11,400 nt of DNA from Candidatus Poribacteria bacterium (GTDB lineage Bacteria > Poribacteria > WGA-4E > WGA-3G). Below the pieces are notes generated by a model that worked only from the letters and a program-made list of their open reading frames with translations, made no database searches and was not told where the DNA came from. The stretch lies in assembly GCA_009845505.1 (NCBI GenBank), contig VXZL01000389.1, forward strand, positions 1 through 11,400, read 5' to 3'. Shown one piece after another: positions 1 to 7,367 of the stretch (within the stretch, counting starts at the first letter, position 1; the number at the start of each line of letters is the position of its first letter). The position numbers were made by a program, and so were the translations under genes.

Positions 1-1
1 C

Positions 2-1687
2 TTTGATAAGAACGTGCCAATGACATGGGGCATCAATGCCGGACGTGGGATGGCGCGTTCACGAGAAGAAGCAATCTGGAACCCCGTCCCCTCCTCTTAC
101 GGCGGTAGAGCCAAATACCGAACAGCACACGTCGGAAGCCTCGTCGGATTAGAAGGGATCGCACCCTCCCGAAACTTAGAAGTTCTCCCTTATATTCTGC
201 CCGGAATCGCCCAGGTCAGTGACGACGACGCAAACCTCGAAACGACCCGCGAATTTAAACTCGGTTTTGACGCAAAATACGGTATCACTTCAAACCTCAC
301 CGCTGATATTACCTATAACACAGACTTTGCCCAAGTTGAAGCAGATGACGAACAGGTAAATTTAACCCGATTTAGCCTCTTCTTCCCCGAAAAACGTCCG
401 TTCTTTTTGGAAGGCGCAGGACTTTTCGATTTTGGAGTCCCGCGGACGAGTTTCCGCCGACCCCCACCGATGCTCCTTTTCTATAGTCGACGCATTGGAC
501 TTGCTGAAGGAAACGCCATTCCTATTATTTTCGGTGGAAAAACAACAGGTAAAATCGGATCTTACGGGGTTGGGTTTCTCAACGTCCTTACCGATGAATT
601 CCACGATGACATTACCGATGATGATCCTGTCAATGTACCCCGAACGAACTTTTCCGTGCTTCGACTCACAAAAGACATTGCCGCGGGTTCGCGGGTCGGA
701 GTAATTGGCGTCAATAAAGACGAATTCGGGGATTACAACCGCGCCGGCGGTCTCGACTTTGAATATCGACCCAGTGATCGTTTAAATGTACGGGGTATGT
801 GGGCATTGACTGCCGAACCCGGGACGTCCAGTATGTTTGGGCAAAACAACTCTTGGTATCTCGGTTCCCAATGGCAGAGCAATGTTTTTCGTGTAGAGGG
901 TTCATATACCGACATCGGCGAGGATTTCAATCCCGCCGTAGGATACGTCCGCCGTACCGGCATCCGTCATTTCCGAAGCGAGATGCGCTGGACACCAAGA
1001 CCCCAAAAATTCGGGGTCCGGCAGGTTTGGACAGGACCCGAGATGAATTATCTGCTCGATCACGACAACAAAGTGCAAGAATGGGATATCTCCTATCTCA
1101 ATTGGTTTGAGTTCAACACCGGTGACTATATCATGTTCAGGGGTAGGCGCAGTTTTGAGCGGTTGGACGAGATTTTCGATTTTCGGGACGGTGTAGAAAT
1201 TCCGATAGGCGGCTACTACGCTAACACGTACAGTGTCCGTCTCTCCAGTAATGATAGTCGAGTAATTGGTGGGACGCTTGATGTCGGTATTGAGGATTTC
1301 TACGAGGGTGAAGTTCGCAGAGCATCTATAGAAACCGTCCTTAAACCGAATGGAAATATCGCTATGCGGGCAGAATACCAATTTAATCAGATCGTTGACC
1401 TGCCGGTAACTTACTTTACCGACGGAGAACCTCATCCTGTTTATGTCAATCTTTTCCGAGGTAGACTCGACTATTCCTTTTCCACGGAACTCTTCGCAAA
1501 AGTCTTTGCACAATGGAATACGGATGCAGACGTTGTGTCTATGAACTTCCTGGTTAATTACATCTATCGTCCGGGAAGTGATTTCTACTTCGTTTTCAAT
1601 CAGACTTACGATACCGATGGCGCAACACAATCTACGCTATTAGACTCAACTGTTGTGGCAAAGATGACCTATTGGTGGAACCCATAG
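2..1687 (+). CDS. DUF5916 outer-membrane beta-barrel protein, C-terminal part (5' end outside window)
   Basis: The reading frame is open to the left edge (frame beginning at base 2), so the GTG at 14 is probably not the true start and the gene is truncated by the window. About 561 residues are visible. The region reading NPVPSSYGGRA, then the block from about base 295 to 435 (ADITYNTDFAQVEADD, then NLTRFSLFFPEKRPFFLEG), is the hallmark of the DUF5916 family, which usually carries an N-terminal CBM9-like carbohydrate-binding domain that would lie upstream. After it the protein alternates short polar and aromatic-rich strands (FRGRLDYSFS, KVFAQWNTDA, FYFVFNQTYD) and ends in MTYWWNP, as expected for an outer-membrane beta-barrel with an aromatic last strand. 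Its substrate is unknown; family members are often annotated as carbohydrate-binding or hydrolase-like outer-membrane proteins. A tonB-like gene lies about 300 bp downstream on the same strand but has its own promoter. Family assignment is strong; function is unproven. Confidence 0.85.
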   Translation, partial: FDKNVPMTWGINAGRGMARSREEAIWNPVPSSYGGRAKYRTAHVGSLVGLEGIAPSRNLEVLPYILPGIAQVSDDDANLETTREFKLGFDAKYGITSNLTADITYNTDFAQVEADDEQVNLTRFSLFFPEKRPFFLEGAGLFDFGVPRTSFRRPPPMLLFYSRRIGLAEGNAIPIIFGGKTTGKIGSYGVGFLNVLTDEFHDDITDDDPVNVPRTNFSVLRLTKDIAAGSRVGVIGVNKDEFGDYNRAGGLDFEYRPSDRLNVRGMWALTAEPGTSSMFGQNNSWYLGSQWQSNVFRVEGSYTDIGEDFNPAVGYVRRTGIRHFRSEMRWTPRPQKFGVRQVWTGPEMNYLLDHDNKVQEWDISYLNWFEFNTGDYIMFRGRRSFERLDEIFDFRDGVEIPIGGYYANTYSVRLSSNDSRVIGGTLDVGIEDFYEGEVRRASIETVLKPNGNIAMRAEYQFNQIVDLPVTYFTDGEPHPVYVNLFRGRLDYSFSTELFAKVFAQWNTDADVVSMNFLVNYIYRPGSDFYFVFNQTYDTDGATQSTLLDSTVVAKMTYWWNP

Positions 1688-1728
1688 GATCAGAAACCAA
1701 ATCCGTTGGATTATTGGACTCTAAAAAA

Positions 1729-1757
1729 TTGACAAAAAAAAAGAAATGTGGTACAAT
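1729..1757 (+). promoter_or_regulatory. Sigma-70-type promoter upstream of tonB
   Basis: TTGACA (1729-1734, perfect -35) is followed by a 17-bp spacer and TACAAT (1752-1757, one mismatch to TATAAT). TG at 1749-1750 makes it an extended -10 (TGGTACAAT). The expected start of transcription is near 1764. It points to the tonB-like gene and gives it a leader of about 230 nt. The -10 box lies inside the left arm of an 18-bp inverted repeat, so a protein bound there could occlude the promoter. The motif match is direct; activity is inferred. Confidence 0.75.
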
Positions 1758-1818
1758 TTGTAATTAAAGTATCTTTATACGCGAATAAAGCGTTTTTATA
1801 TACAAATTGTGCCACATT
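1745..1818. repeat. 18-bp inverted repeat straddling the tonB promoter start
   Basis: Left arm 1745-1762 (AATGTGGTACAATTTGTA) and right arm 1801-1818 (TACAAATTGTGCCACATT) are reverse complements with a single mismatch, separated by 38 bp. The left arm contains the -10 hexamer. Because transcription should start between the arms, both arms would not be in the same transcript, so a DNA-level role (paired operator sites or a facing promoter) or an insertion remnant is more likely than an RNA terminator. On the minus strand the left arm is followed by a T-rich run, so a terminator for leftward transcription is an alternative, but no leftward gene needs one here. Confidence 0.7.
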
Positions 1819-1981
1819 CTATAGAGGCTATTAAACCTTCTCTTAGCATTTGATGTCAAAAATAAGTACGTGCGATCATAAATGGTTTTTAGTTTCTTGA
1901 CGGACTCGTTTCAGTTAAATCTCTTAGAATCGGGTCCATATAAACAGGTTCCGAACCGAAATCATAGGTTCTTCTTTTTAT

Positions 1982-1987
1982 AGGAGG
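1982..1987 (+). promoter_or_regulatory. Shine-Dalgarno site of the tonB-like gene
   Basis: AGGAGG, a full anti-16S match, 7 nt before the ATG at 1995. It fixes the start and suggests strong translation. Confidence 0.85.
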
Positions 1988-1994
1988 AAGACAG

Positions 1995-2954
1995 ATGAGT
2001 AGCAGAACTTCCGGCATGCTTAGTGAGATGCAGCAACGTCGGGCAGAGCGCAAAAAACCGAAGCGTTTTGTTGCACTGAAAAAGGTTTCGCTGGATACCA
2101 GTCAACAGCAAGGTATTTCCACTGCGCAAGCAAACGTAGTGAAGCATCCGATCACGCAAAAGCACGTCGGGCGGAGTTCCACAGCGTTTTCAGTAGCAAT
2201 CGCATTTCACGTAATTATTGGGTTTGTTATTAGTGCTTTCTTTATCGCCGAGCAGATTGAAATGAATCAAGAGACGTTTGATATTAGCATCGTCACAGAA
2301 GAGCCAAAAACCAAGCGTCGACTCCGACGCAGAGAGACACCAAAGTTTGAAACAAAACCACAACAGCAGCAAGTTCTTATTCAGCGTCCGCTTGCGACCG
2401 CCACTTCACAATTGCCCTCAAGAGACGGATTCGTCATCCCGCAAGGCGCGGAAGCAACTGTTGACCTTTCAACACCTGGCGCGGATGAAGGTCCCAAAAT
2501 GATAGAGGTCGAGCGAAATTTCGCCCAACCCTCGCGGTCATTGGAACCAGAGGCAAAGACACAGGGCTTTGAAATTCAGCGTGAAGCACCATCACTGATT
2601 AACAAGCTTGATGTCGGTGACTCATTAGAAGCAGGCCCCGGACTGGGGAGTGTCGATTTCGAACCTGAACCTGGTGTTGTTCCACCAGCAAGGAAGTACA
2701 TTCCGGATCCGAAGGATTATTATCCAGATGCAGCAAAGAGAGCAGAGAAAGAAGGCAAGGTTATTCTGAAAGTAACTATCGACGAAAATGGTATTCCACG
2801 AGACATTGTAGCACTGACAAGCCTCGGGTTTGGATTTGAGGAAGCGGCAATTGAGATCTTAAAGAAGAGCACCTTTCGTCCCGCTACAAAAGGTGGAGAA
2901 CCGATCAGTCTGGAAGTCGAAATACCCGTTGATTTCAAGCTTAAGGATAACTAA
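1995..2954 (+). CDS. tonB: TonB-like energy transducer
   Basis: 319 residues. A basic cytoplasmic N-terminus (1-62, rich in Lys/Arg) precedes one hydrophobic segment at about 64-85 (AFSVAIAFHVIIGFVISAFF). A long periplasmic linker of low complexity rich in Pro, Gln, Glu and Arg follows (about 90-240), then a TonB C-terminal domain at 243-316: YYPDAAKRAEKEGKVILKV, then IDENG, and a closing FRPA...PVDFKL. This is the standard TonB order: membrane anchor, spanning linker, and a box that contacts TonB-dependent receptors. The cytoplasmic tail of about 60 residues is longer than in E. coli TonB. The start is fixed by AGGAGG at 1982-1987, 7 nt before ATG. No exbB or exbD lies in the window. The role is coupling proton motive force to outer-membrane transport; the partner receptor is unknown. 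Gram-negative TonB paralogues are common, so the symbol is generic. Confidence 0.9.
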   Translation: MSSRTSGMLSEMQQRRAERKKPKRFVALKKVSLDTSQQQGISTAQANVVKHPITQKHVGRSSTAFSVAIAFHVIIGFVISAFFIAEQIEMNQETFDISIVTEEPKTKRRLRRRETPKFETKPQQQQVLIQRPLATATSQLPSRDGFVIPQGAEATVDLSTPGADEGPKMIEVERNFAQPSRSLEPEAKTQGFEIQREAPSLINKLDVGDSLEAGPGLGSVDFEPEPGVVPPARKYIPDPKDYYPDAAKRAEKEGKVILKVTIDENGIPRDIVALTSLGFGFEEAAIEILKKSTFRPATKGGEPISLEVEIPVDFKLKDN

Positions 2955-3003
2955 GAATACCACTTACTGATGTAGCGTCTCCGTCCTTACTTCAGGACAG
3001 AAT

Positions 3004-3735
3004 TTACCTTATTTTCAGTAACCCCTTTGCTGCGAAATTCCGCACTAAATTGACAACAGATTGACGGGCTGTCTCAGCGATTTGCGTCTGTTCAAACGTC
3101 AGTGCTGCGATTTCCGCTTCCAATGCTTCTGCCTCTGACCCAGACATATTCTCAAAGAATCGATCGTGTACTGTAACGGGCGCGTTGTGCAACGCAACCG
3201 CTAAGGTCTGCTTGTCGAGTACTTTCAGGACGGTTTTAATCGCCTCGTTCTCCAATTCACCTAAACCCTCAAAGGTAAACAGTTGTTCAGAGACACTATT
3301 TACCATCTTGGGGTTTTTTTCTGCCAAAGTTTCCAACAACTGATTCTGTTCCGCTACATCCATGTAGGATAATAGCTTGGCAAGGTTTGTTGTGCCTTTC
3401 CCTAAGAAAGTGGTTTGCTGGAGTGTCTCCTTAATTTTAGCGATATGCTCATGCCATATTTGAGTCGCACGTTCAGCATCAACAACCTCTGTAGCAGTTA
3501 TCTGCTCAGCAATACTCACCTTCCTGTCGAAGGGTAACTGCGCGAAAAGTTTCCCGGCGTATGCAGCAAGAGCATTGCCGATGAGGTCACTCTCCAAGTG
3601 GGCACACATCACAAAAAACACAGCAGCATCGGTGTCGTCTACATTTTGGAACGCTGTCAAAACAACTTGTGGATGGGTCTCATCAAGCAAAACCACCAAT
3701 TCTTTTAGCGCAGCTTCATCTAAAAGCGGAGACAT
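3004..3735 (-). CDS. Stand-alone FliG-like protein (FliG middle + C-terminal domains)
   Basis: 243 residues from the ATG at 3735. A GTG at 3765 preceded by AAGGGGG at 6 nt would add 10 residues and overlap the purM end by 14 nt, and is a real alternative. FliG middle-domain features are THPQVV (20-25, the EHPQ motif region), the Gly-containing linker LGKGTTNLAKLL (111-122) and SYMD. The C-terminal part matches FliG_C: NPKMV (141-145), LFTFEGL (152-158), AIKTVLKVLD (165-174), LAVALHNAP (178-186), FFENMS (193-198) and a last helix VVNLVRNFAAKGLLKI. FliG is normally about 330-340 residues; the N domain that binds FliF is absent. In flagellar FliG this part forms the rotor face contacting the stator and FliM. 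Here it is the last gene of a purM-containing operon with no flagellar gene in sight. Most charged torque positions appear replaced, so a non-flagellar role is likely. What that role is cannot be read from the sequence. Confidence 0.75.
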   Translation of the reverse strand: MSPLLDEAALKELVVLLDETHPQVVLTAFQNVDDTDAAVFFVMCAHLESDLIGNALAAYAGKLFAQLPFDRKVSIAEQITATEVVDAERATQIWHEHIAKIKETLQQTTFLGKGTTNLAKLLSYMDVAEQNQLLETLAEKNPKMVNSVSEQLFTFEGLGELENEAIKTVLKVLDKQTLAVALHNAPVTVHDRFFENMSGSEAEALEAEIAALTFEQTQIAETARQSVVNLVRNFAAKGLLKIR

Positions 3736-3751
3736 CGCCTGTGCGTCTGTA

Positions 3752-4792
3752 TTAGGAAGTGACACCTCGTACCCCCTTTTCGCCTGCGACCACTTCACCG
3801 ATGAGGTAGGTAGACTCTCCAGATGCATTGAGAGACGATAGCGCAATATCGACATCATCTGGCGAAAGGACGACCACCATCCCAACTCCCATATTGAAAA
3901 CCCTATACATCTCTGCGTCTTCAACGTCCCCTTTTGCCTGTAAAAACGAAAAAATAGACGGAATCTTCCACGTCCCTTTTTGGATTTCGGCTACACAGTC
4001 ATCGGGTAGAATCCGCAGCACATTCGCCGGGAGCCCACCACCGGTGATATGCGCCAGTCCTTTAATCTGACATACCTCGCGGAGTGCCAACACAGATTTT
4101 ACATAACTCTTGTGGGACGCGAGGAGGGTGTCCCCAACCGTTTCTGAGAGTTCTGGTAGGTAGGTGTCAACGTCGTAGTTGCACCGTTCAAACAGAATAC
4201 GACGCACCAACGAAAAGCCGTTAGTATGTAAACCCGCCGAGCCTAACCCGATGAGCTTATCCCCGGGTGCAATTGTATCGCCAGTAATCACATCTTTTTT
4301 TTCTACTACACCGACGATCGTACCAACCAAATCGTATTCACCAACGGCGTAGAAGTCAGGGAGTTCCGCGATCTCACCACCGATTAGCGCGCATCCAATC
4401 TCCCGGCAACCCGATGCCAAACCGTCAATAACCTGCTCAATCACCGATGGCACCACTTTATTAATGCCGATATAATCAAGAAAGAAGAGCGGCTCAGCAC
4501 CCTGCACAACGATGTCGTTTCCACAATGTGCAACAATATCAAACCCAACGGTATCGTGTCGCGAGGCTTTAAACGCAACTTTTAATTTCGTACCGACACT
4601 ATCTGTACTGGAGACGAGAACAGGTTCGTCGCACGCTTTAAGTGCGAACAGCCCGCCAAAACTCCCAACATCACTGAGTACTTCGGGACGATAGGTCGTC
4701 TGAACCAGTCCTTTTAGCCGTTTTATCGCCTCGGCTTCGGCTTCAAATGAGACACCCGCATCGGCGTATGTCAACGGCTTTTTATCTGCCAT
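3752..4792 (-). CDS. purM: Phosphoribosylformylglycinamidine cyclo-ligase (AIR synthetase)
   Basis: 346 residues, the family's usual length. PurM converts FGAM and ATP to AIR, step 5 of de novo purine synthesis, in the cytoplasm. Visible signatures are YADAGV (9-14), VSSTDSVGTKLK (60-71), GNDIVVQGAEPLFFLDY (91-107), the ATP-site region ALIGGEIAELP (135-145), GEYDLVG (151-157), GLHTNGFSLVR (187-197), AHITGGGLPANVLR (247-260) and FNMGVGMV (299-306). GGEIAELP has Ile where most PurM proteins have Thr (GGETAEMP), and HCGND replaces the common VND context; the rest is canonical, so the enzyme is probably functional. The ATG overlaps the end of the upstream small membrane gene by 11 nt, indicating translational coupling, and a FliG-like gene follows within a few bases. 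Confidence 0.97.
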   Translation of the reverse strand: MADKKPLTYADAGVSFEAEAEAIKRLKGLVQTTYRPEVLSDVGSFGGLFALKACDEPVLVSSTDSVGTKLKVAFKASRHDTVGFDIVAHCGNDIVVQGAEPLFFLDYIGINKVVPSVIEQVIDGLASGCREIGCALIGGEIAELPDFYAVGEYDLVGTIVGVVEKKDVITGDTIAPGDKLIGLGSAGLHTNGFSLVRRILFERCNYDVDTYLPELSETVGDTLLASHKSYVKSVLALREVCQIKGLAHITGGGLPANVLRILPDDCVAEIQKGTWKIPSIFSFLQAKGDVEDAEMYRVFNMGVGMVVVLSPDDVDIALSSLNASGESTYLIGEVVAGEKGVRGVTS

Positions 4793-5090
4793 CTGATTTT
4801 TCTTGTTCCTTCATTAATTGTTTGCGCAGCGGTGAAACACTTTGTTTTCGCGGTCTCAATAGGCTAATGACCAATACAATGCCGCTAATAACCAACGCAA
4901 TGAGAACACCTGTATCCTCGGCTTCAGCCGGTGTCATACCGGGTCGTAATTTCCCAATTAGGGGCGGGAGAGCCCTGCTGAGAACCATACCGAGGATCGC
5001 ACATCCGAGCAAAGAGATGAGCGTATGCCGCCCTTGCGCTGTCCCTATCGGATTCGGTCTTTTCTGTTTACCACGTTGTCTATACTGCAT
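4782..5090 (-). CDS. Small two-helix membrane protein of unknown function
   Basis: 102 residues. A basic N-terminus (RQRGKQKRPN) is followed by hydrophobic helix 22-44 (HTLISLLGCAILGMVLSRAL) and helix 61-79 (GVLIALVISGIVLVISLL), and a basic, Lys-rich tail (80-102). By the positive-inside rule both ends would face the cytoplasm. I do not recognise a family. AGGAA lies about 5 nt before the ATG at 5090. The stop overlaps the purM start by 11 nt, and purF ends 75 nt upstream, so it sits between two purine enzymes in one transcript. The tight overlap with purM and the clean membrane pattern argue that it is real, but its link to purine synthesis may be only co-transcription. Confidence 0.75.
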   Translation of the reverse strand: MQYRQRGKQKRPNPIGTAQGRHTLISLLGCAILGMVLSRALPPLIGKLRPGMTPAEAEDTGVLIALVISGIVLVISLLRPRKQSVSPLRKQLMKEQEKSDGR

Positions 5091-5165
5091 AAAAGTTCCT
5101 CGTCGGGCAACACTAATCCAAACTTACACCGGACTTACGCACTTCAACCCACAATCCATAACTCA

Positions 5166-6599
5166 CTAATCTACAATCAAGGGCAGCTGCTCTGAAGGCT
5201 CGTCCACAAACGGGATTGGATATTCTCCATCAAAACAGGTGGTACAAAAGTCTTGAGATGCCTTCACCGAGTTGAGCATGCCATCAATGCTCAGATAACC
5301 GAGGCTGTCGGCACGAATATATTTACGGATCTGTTCAATCGTGTGTGAACTGGCAATCAACTCGCCACGTGTCGGCGTGTCCACACCATAGAAACATGAG
5401 AACTTATTCGGAGGGGATGCAATACGGAGGTGTACGGCGGTCGCGCCGCCTTGCCGAACGATTTTGATGAGTTTCCTACTATTTGTCCCACGCATAATTG
5501 AATCATCTACAAGCACGACCCGTTTGCCGCGGAGGACATCGCGTATCGGATTCAACTTTATCTTCACCATGAGCTCTCTGATATCCTGCGTAGGATTCAT
5601 AAAAGAACGTCCAACAAAGGTATTTCTTGACAATCCCAAATCGAAAGGAATACCAGACTCCTCAGCATAACCGAGGGCGGCAATCGTTGCGGAATCAGGA
5701 ACTGGGATAACGACATCCGCTTTGATGGGATGTTCACGGGCGAGCTGCCTGCCGAACTCACGACGCGTACTATTCACGCTCTGACCGAACATCATACCAT
5801 CGGGACGTGCCAGGTAGATATATTCAAAGATACACTGCGATAATTCCGGCTCTCTCCTACGAAAACGGAAGGATTCTACGCCGCGACGCGCAGAACGTAT
5901 AAATATCAACTCACCAGGTTCCACCTCACGGATCGGCTCCGCTTCAATCACATCAAGCGCACACGTTTCGGACGCAAGGACATAAGCATCATCAAGTTTA
6001 CCCAGCCAGAGCGGACGGAATCCGTGCGCATCGCGCGCACCTATGAGTGTATTCTTATCCATGCACACGAAGGAATAAGCCCCTTCAACACTCCGAAGTG
6101 CGTCAATAATTCTATTTTCCAAAACCTGTTTCCGAGAATGTGCTATAAGATGGAAAAAAACCTCGGTATCTAAACTTGTGCTGAAGATTGAACCCGCATT
6201 CTCCAGATGGTTCCGAATGTACGATGAGTTGACCAGATTGCCGTTATGACCAAGCGCGAGGGGACCCTGCTTGTAATTCCGAACCAGCGGCTGCGCGTTC
6301 TCCAGTGTACTTTCCCCCGCTGTGGAATATCGGTTGTGTCCAATAGCGATATGGCCATTGAGTTGCGCTAAAACCTCAGTCGTAAAGACAGAATGGACAA
6401 GACCCATGCCGTGGTGATACGTAAACTTTTCACCATTTGACGCGATAATCCCACTACTCTCTTGTCCCCGATGCTGCAGAGCACGTAACCCCAAATAGGT
6501 TAGCTCTACCGCTTTAGGGTGACCGAAGACACCGAAGACACCGCATTCGTCCTTTGGTTTATCATCATATTGCATGTTGGCGAGTAAAACCTCCAGCAT
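5166..6599 (-). CDS. purF: Amidophosphoribosyltransferase, Fe-S type
   Basis: 477 residues from the ATG at 6599; an in-frame ATG at 6575 would put the nucleophile at Cys11, close to the 11-residue propeptide of B. subtilis PurF. It makes phosphoribosylamine from PRPP and glutamine, the committed step of purine synthesis. The N-terminal Ntn glutaminase shows DECGVFGVFG (18-26, nucleophile C19 after propeptide removal), LQHRGQESSG (41-50), GHNRYSTAG (87-95) and GHNGNLVN (117-124). The C-terminal phosphoribosyltransferase shows PVPDSA (299-304), the PRPP loop VVLVDDSIMRGTNSR (361-375) and SPPNKFSCFYG. Four cysteines (C256, C402, C452, C455, the last two in FCTTCFDG) match the [4Fe-4S] ligands of the B. 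subtilis-type enzyme, implying oxygen sensitivity. No strong Shine-Dalgarno precedes either start. It lies 49 nt downstream of the membrane-protein gene, in the same operon. Confidence 0.97.
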   Translation of the reverse strand: MLEVLLANMQYDDKPKDECGVFGVFGHPKAVELTYLGLRALQHRGQESSGIIASNGEKFTYHHGMGLVHSVFTTEVLAQLNGHIAIGHNRYSTAGESTLENAQPLVRNYKQGPLALGHNGNLVNSSYIRNHLENAGSIFSTSLDTEVFFHLIAHSRKQVLENRIIDALRSVEGAYSFVCMDKNTLIGARDAHGFRPLWLGKLDDAYVLASETCALDVIEAEPIREVEPGELIFIRSARRGVESFRFRRREPELSQCIFEYIYLARPDGMMFGQSVNSTRREFGRQLAREHPIKADVVIPVPDSATIAALGYAEESGIPFDLGLSRNTFVGRSFMNPTQDIRELMVKIKLNPIRDVLRGKRVVLVDDSIMRGTNSRKLIKIVRQGGATAVHLRIASPPNKFSCFYGVDTPTRGELIASSHTIEQIRKYIRADSLGYLSIDGMLNSVKASQDFCTTCFDGEYPIPFVDEPSEQLPLIVD

Positions 6600-6648
6600 A
6601 CGCTTTTAGATCTTCGCAACCGTTCATGAAAAATAACCTTTCTAATAT

Positions 6649-7191
6649 TTATCCATGTTCCGCGCTGACTTCGGTATTTTCAGATGCTGCCAATCGGTAT
6701 CCGAATATCGCGCCGATAGGAACAGCAAGAATATACCAAATCTCGACCGGCAAACCCAGCGATACCCACCCGCGCATGGGTAATGAAATGACATACGCCA
6801 GTGCCTTAAGCAGCGGAAGGATCAACGCCAAAATCAGGTTCGGTCTACCAAATATCTCCCATGGAACGTTAAGCAGCGCAAGCAAACCGACGACAGCGGG
6901 CGGCCCCAAGAATGCACCTGAATAAAGCGGTTTTAAGGGGATACTAACACCGAATCTTTGGCTCACAAAGCGGATACCTTGGCTCGCTCCAATGATCACC
7001 GTTGCGTACCAGACACTCAAGGAAATGAGGAGCAGCAAACCGACCCAAAAGCCGTGGCGAATCCGATCCCCGAGTAGCACTTGCCAAATAAAATTCTCAA
7101 ACACCAATAGGCAGATCCAACCGCCTAATAGCCCAACAATACTCCCAGCAGCAATTTGCCCAAGGGTTAACGTGACACTACTTTTTTTCAT
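6649..7191 (-). CDS. Multi-pass membrane protein, first gene of the purF-purM operon
   Basis: 180 residues from the ATG at 7191. An upstream ATG-like start at 7251 lies in the -35 box of the promoter at 7223-7251 and would be outside the transcript, so the shorter form is chosen; GGAG sits just before this ATG. Hydrophobic stretches at about 9-31, 47-70, 89-108, 116-136 and 148-168 indicate four or five membrane helices. Short polar loops include RFVSQRFGVSIP and a charged tail ENTEVSAEHG. I do not recognise a family; it lacks obvious catalytic motifs. As the promoter-proximal gene of a purine operon it could be a transporter subunit or simply co-transcribed; nothing in the sequence decides this. 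Confidence 0.75.
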   Translation of the reverse strand: MKKSSVTLTLGQIAAGSIVGLLGGWICLLVFENFIWQVLLGDRIRHGFWVGLLLLISLSVWYATVIIGASQGIRFVSQRFGVSIPLKPLYSGAFLGPPAVVGLLALLNVPWEIFGRPNLILALILPLLKALAYVISLPMRGWVSLGLPVEIWYILAVPIGAIFGYRLAASENTEVSAEHG

Positions 7192-7222
7192 ACACTCCAG
7201 TCTCTCTCTTAAATTTAATTCT

Positions 7223-7251
7223 ATTGTACCATTATCCAACATAAATGTCAA
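7223..7251 (-). promoter_or_regulatory. Sigma-70-type promoter of the purine operon
   Basis: On the minus strand TTGACA (7251-7246, perfect) is followed by 17 bp and TACAAT (7228-7223), with TG one base before it giving the extended -10 TGGTACAAT. The expected start is near 7216, giving a leader of about 25 nt to the ATG at 7191. That is too short for a riboswitch, so no purine riboswitch is present here. The same nine-base -10 element occurs upstream of the tonB-like gene. Confidence 0.8.
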
Positions 7252-7367
7252 AAAAATCTAATCTTTCTTCTGTAGGAGAGAACTCCCAAAAACACCTCAT
7301 CCACTGTCAGTGTTCAAGTAATTGTGCGTCTTACACAATTGATCCTTACTTTACACTTAGGGACGGT

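Larger units (their letters stand above)
1688..1994 (+). other. Intergenic spacer and long tonB leader
   Basis: About 300 bp without a credible gene. It contains the promoter at 1729-1757, an 18-bp inverted repeat (1745-1818), and a leader of roughly 230 nt between the expected transcription start near 1764 and tonB. Within the leader are a short hairpin (CTTTA/TAAAG around 1773-1790) and a perfect 11-bp palindrome GGTTCCGAACC (1947-1957), which could be an operator. I do not recognise a known riboswitch class in it. The leader is AT-rich and ends in the Shine-Dalgarno site. Confidence 0.5.

Noticed and set aside
902..1630. 242-codon open frame on the minus strand
   Set aside because: It lies wholly antisense to the DUF5916 barrel gene, shows no domain motif or ribosome-binding site, and is explained by the codon pattern of the real gene.
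1697..1717. Hairpin after the DUF5916 gene (CCAAATCC/GGATTATTGG)
   Set aside because: Bulged stem and no following T-run; too weak to call a terminator.
2983..2998. Hairpin GTCCT/AGGAC between the convergent tonB and FliG-like genes
   Set aside because: Only five base pairs and no T-run on either strand, so it is not a convincing terminator.
3736..3924. Longer start for the FliG-like gene at 3924
   Set aside because: It would overlap the purM coding region by more than 170 nt; FliG similarity begins only after the ATG at 3735.
7191..7222. Purine riboswitch ahead of the purine operon
   Set aside because: The predicted leader is only about 25 nt, too short for an aptamer.
7192..7251. Longer start of the 180-aa membrane protein at 7251
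   Set aside because: That start lies in the promoter's -35 box and would not be transcribed.
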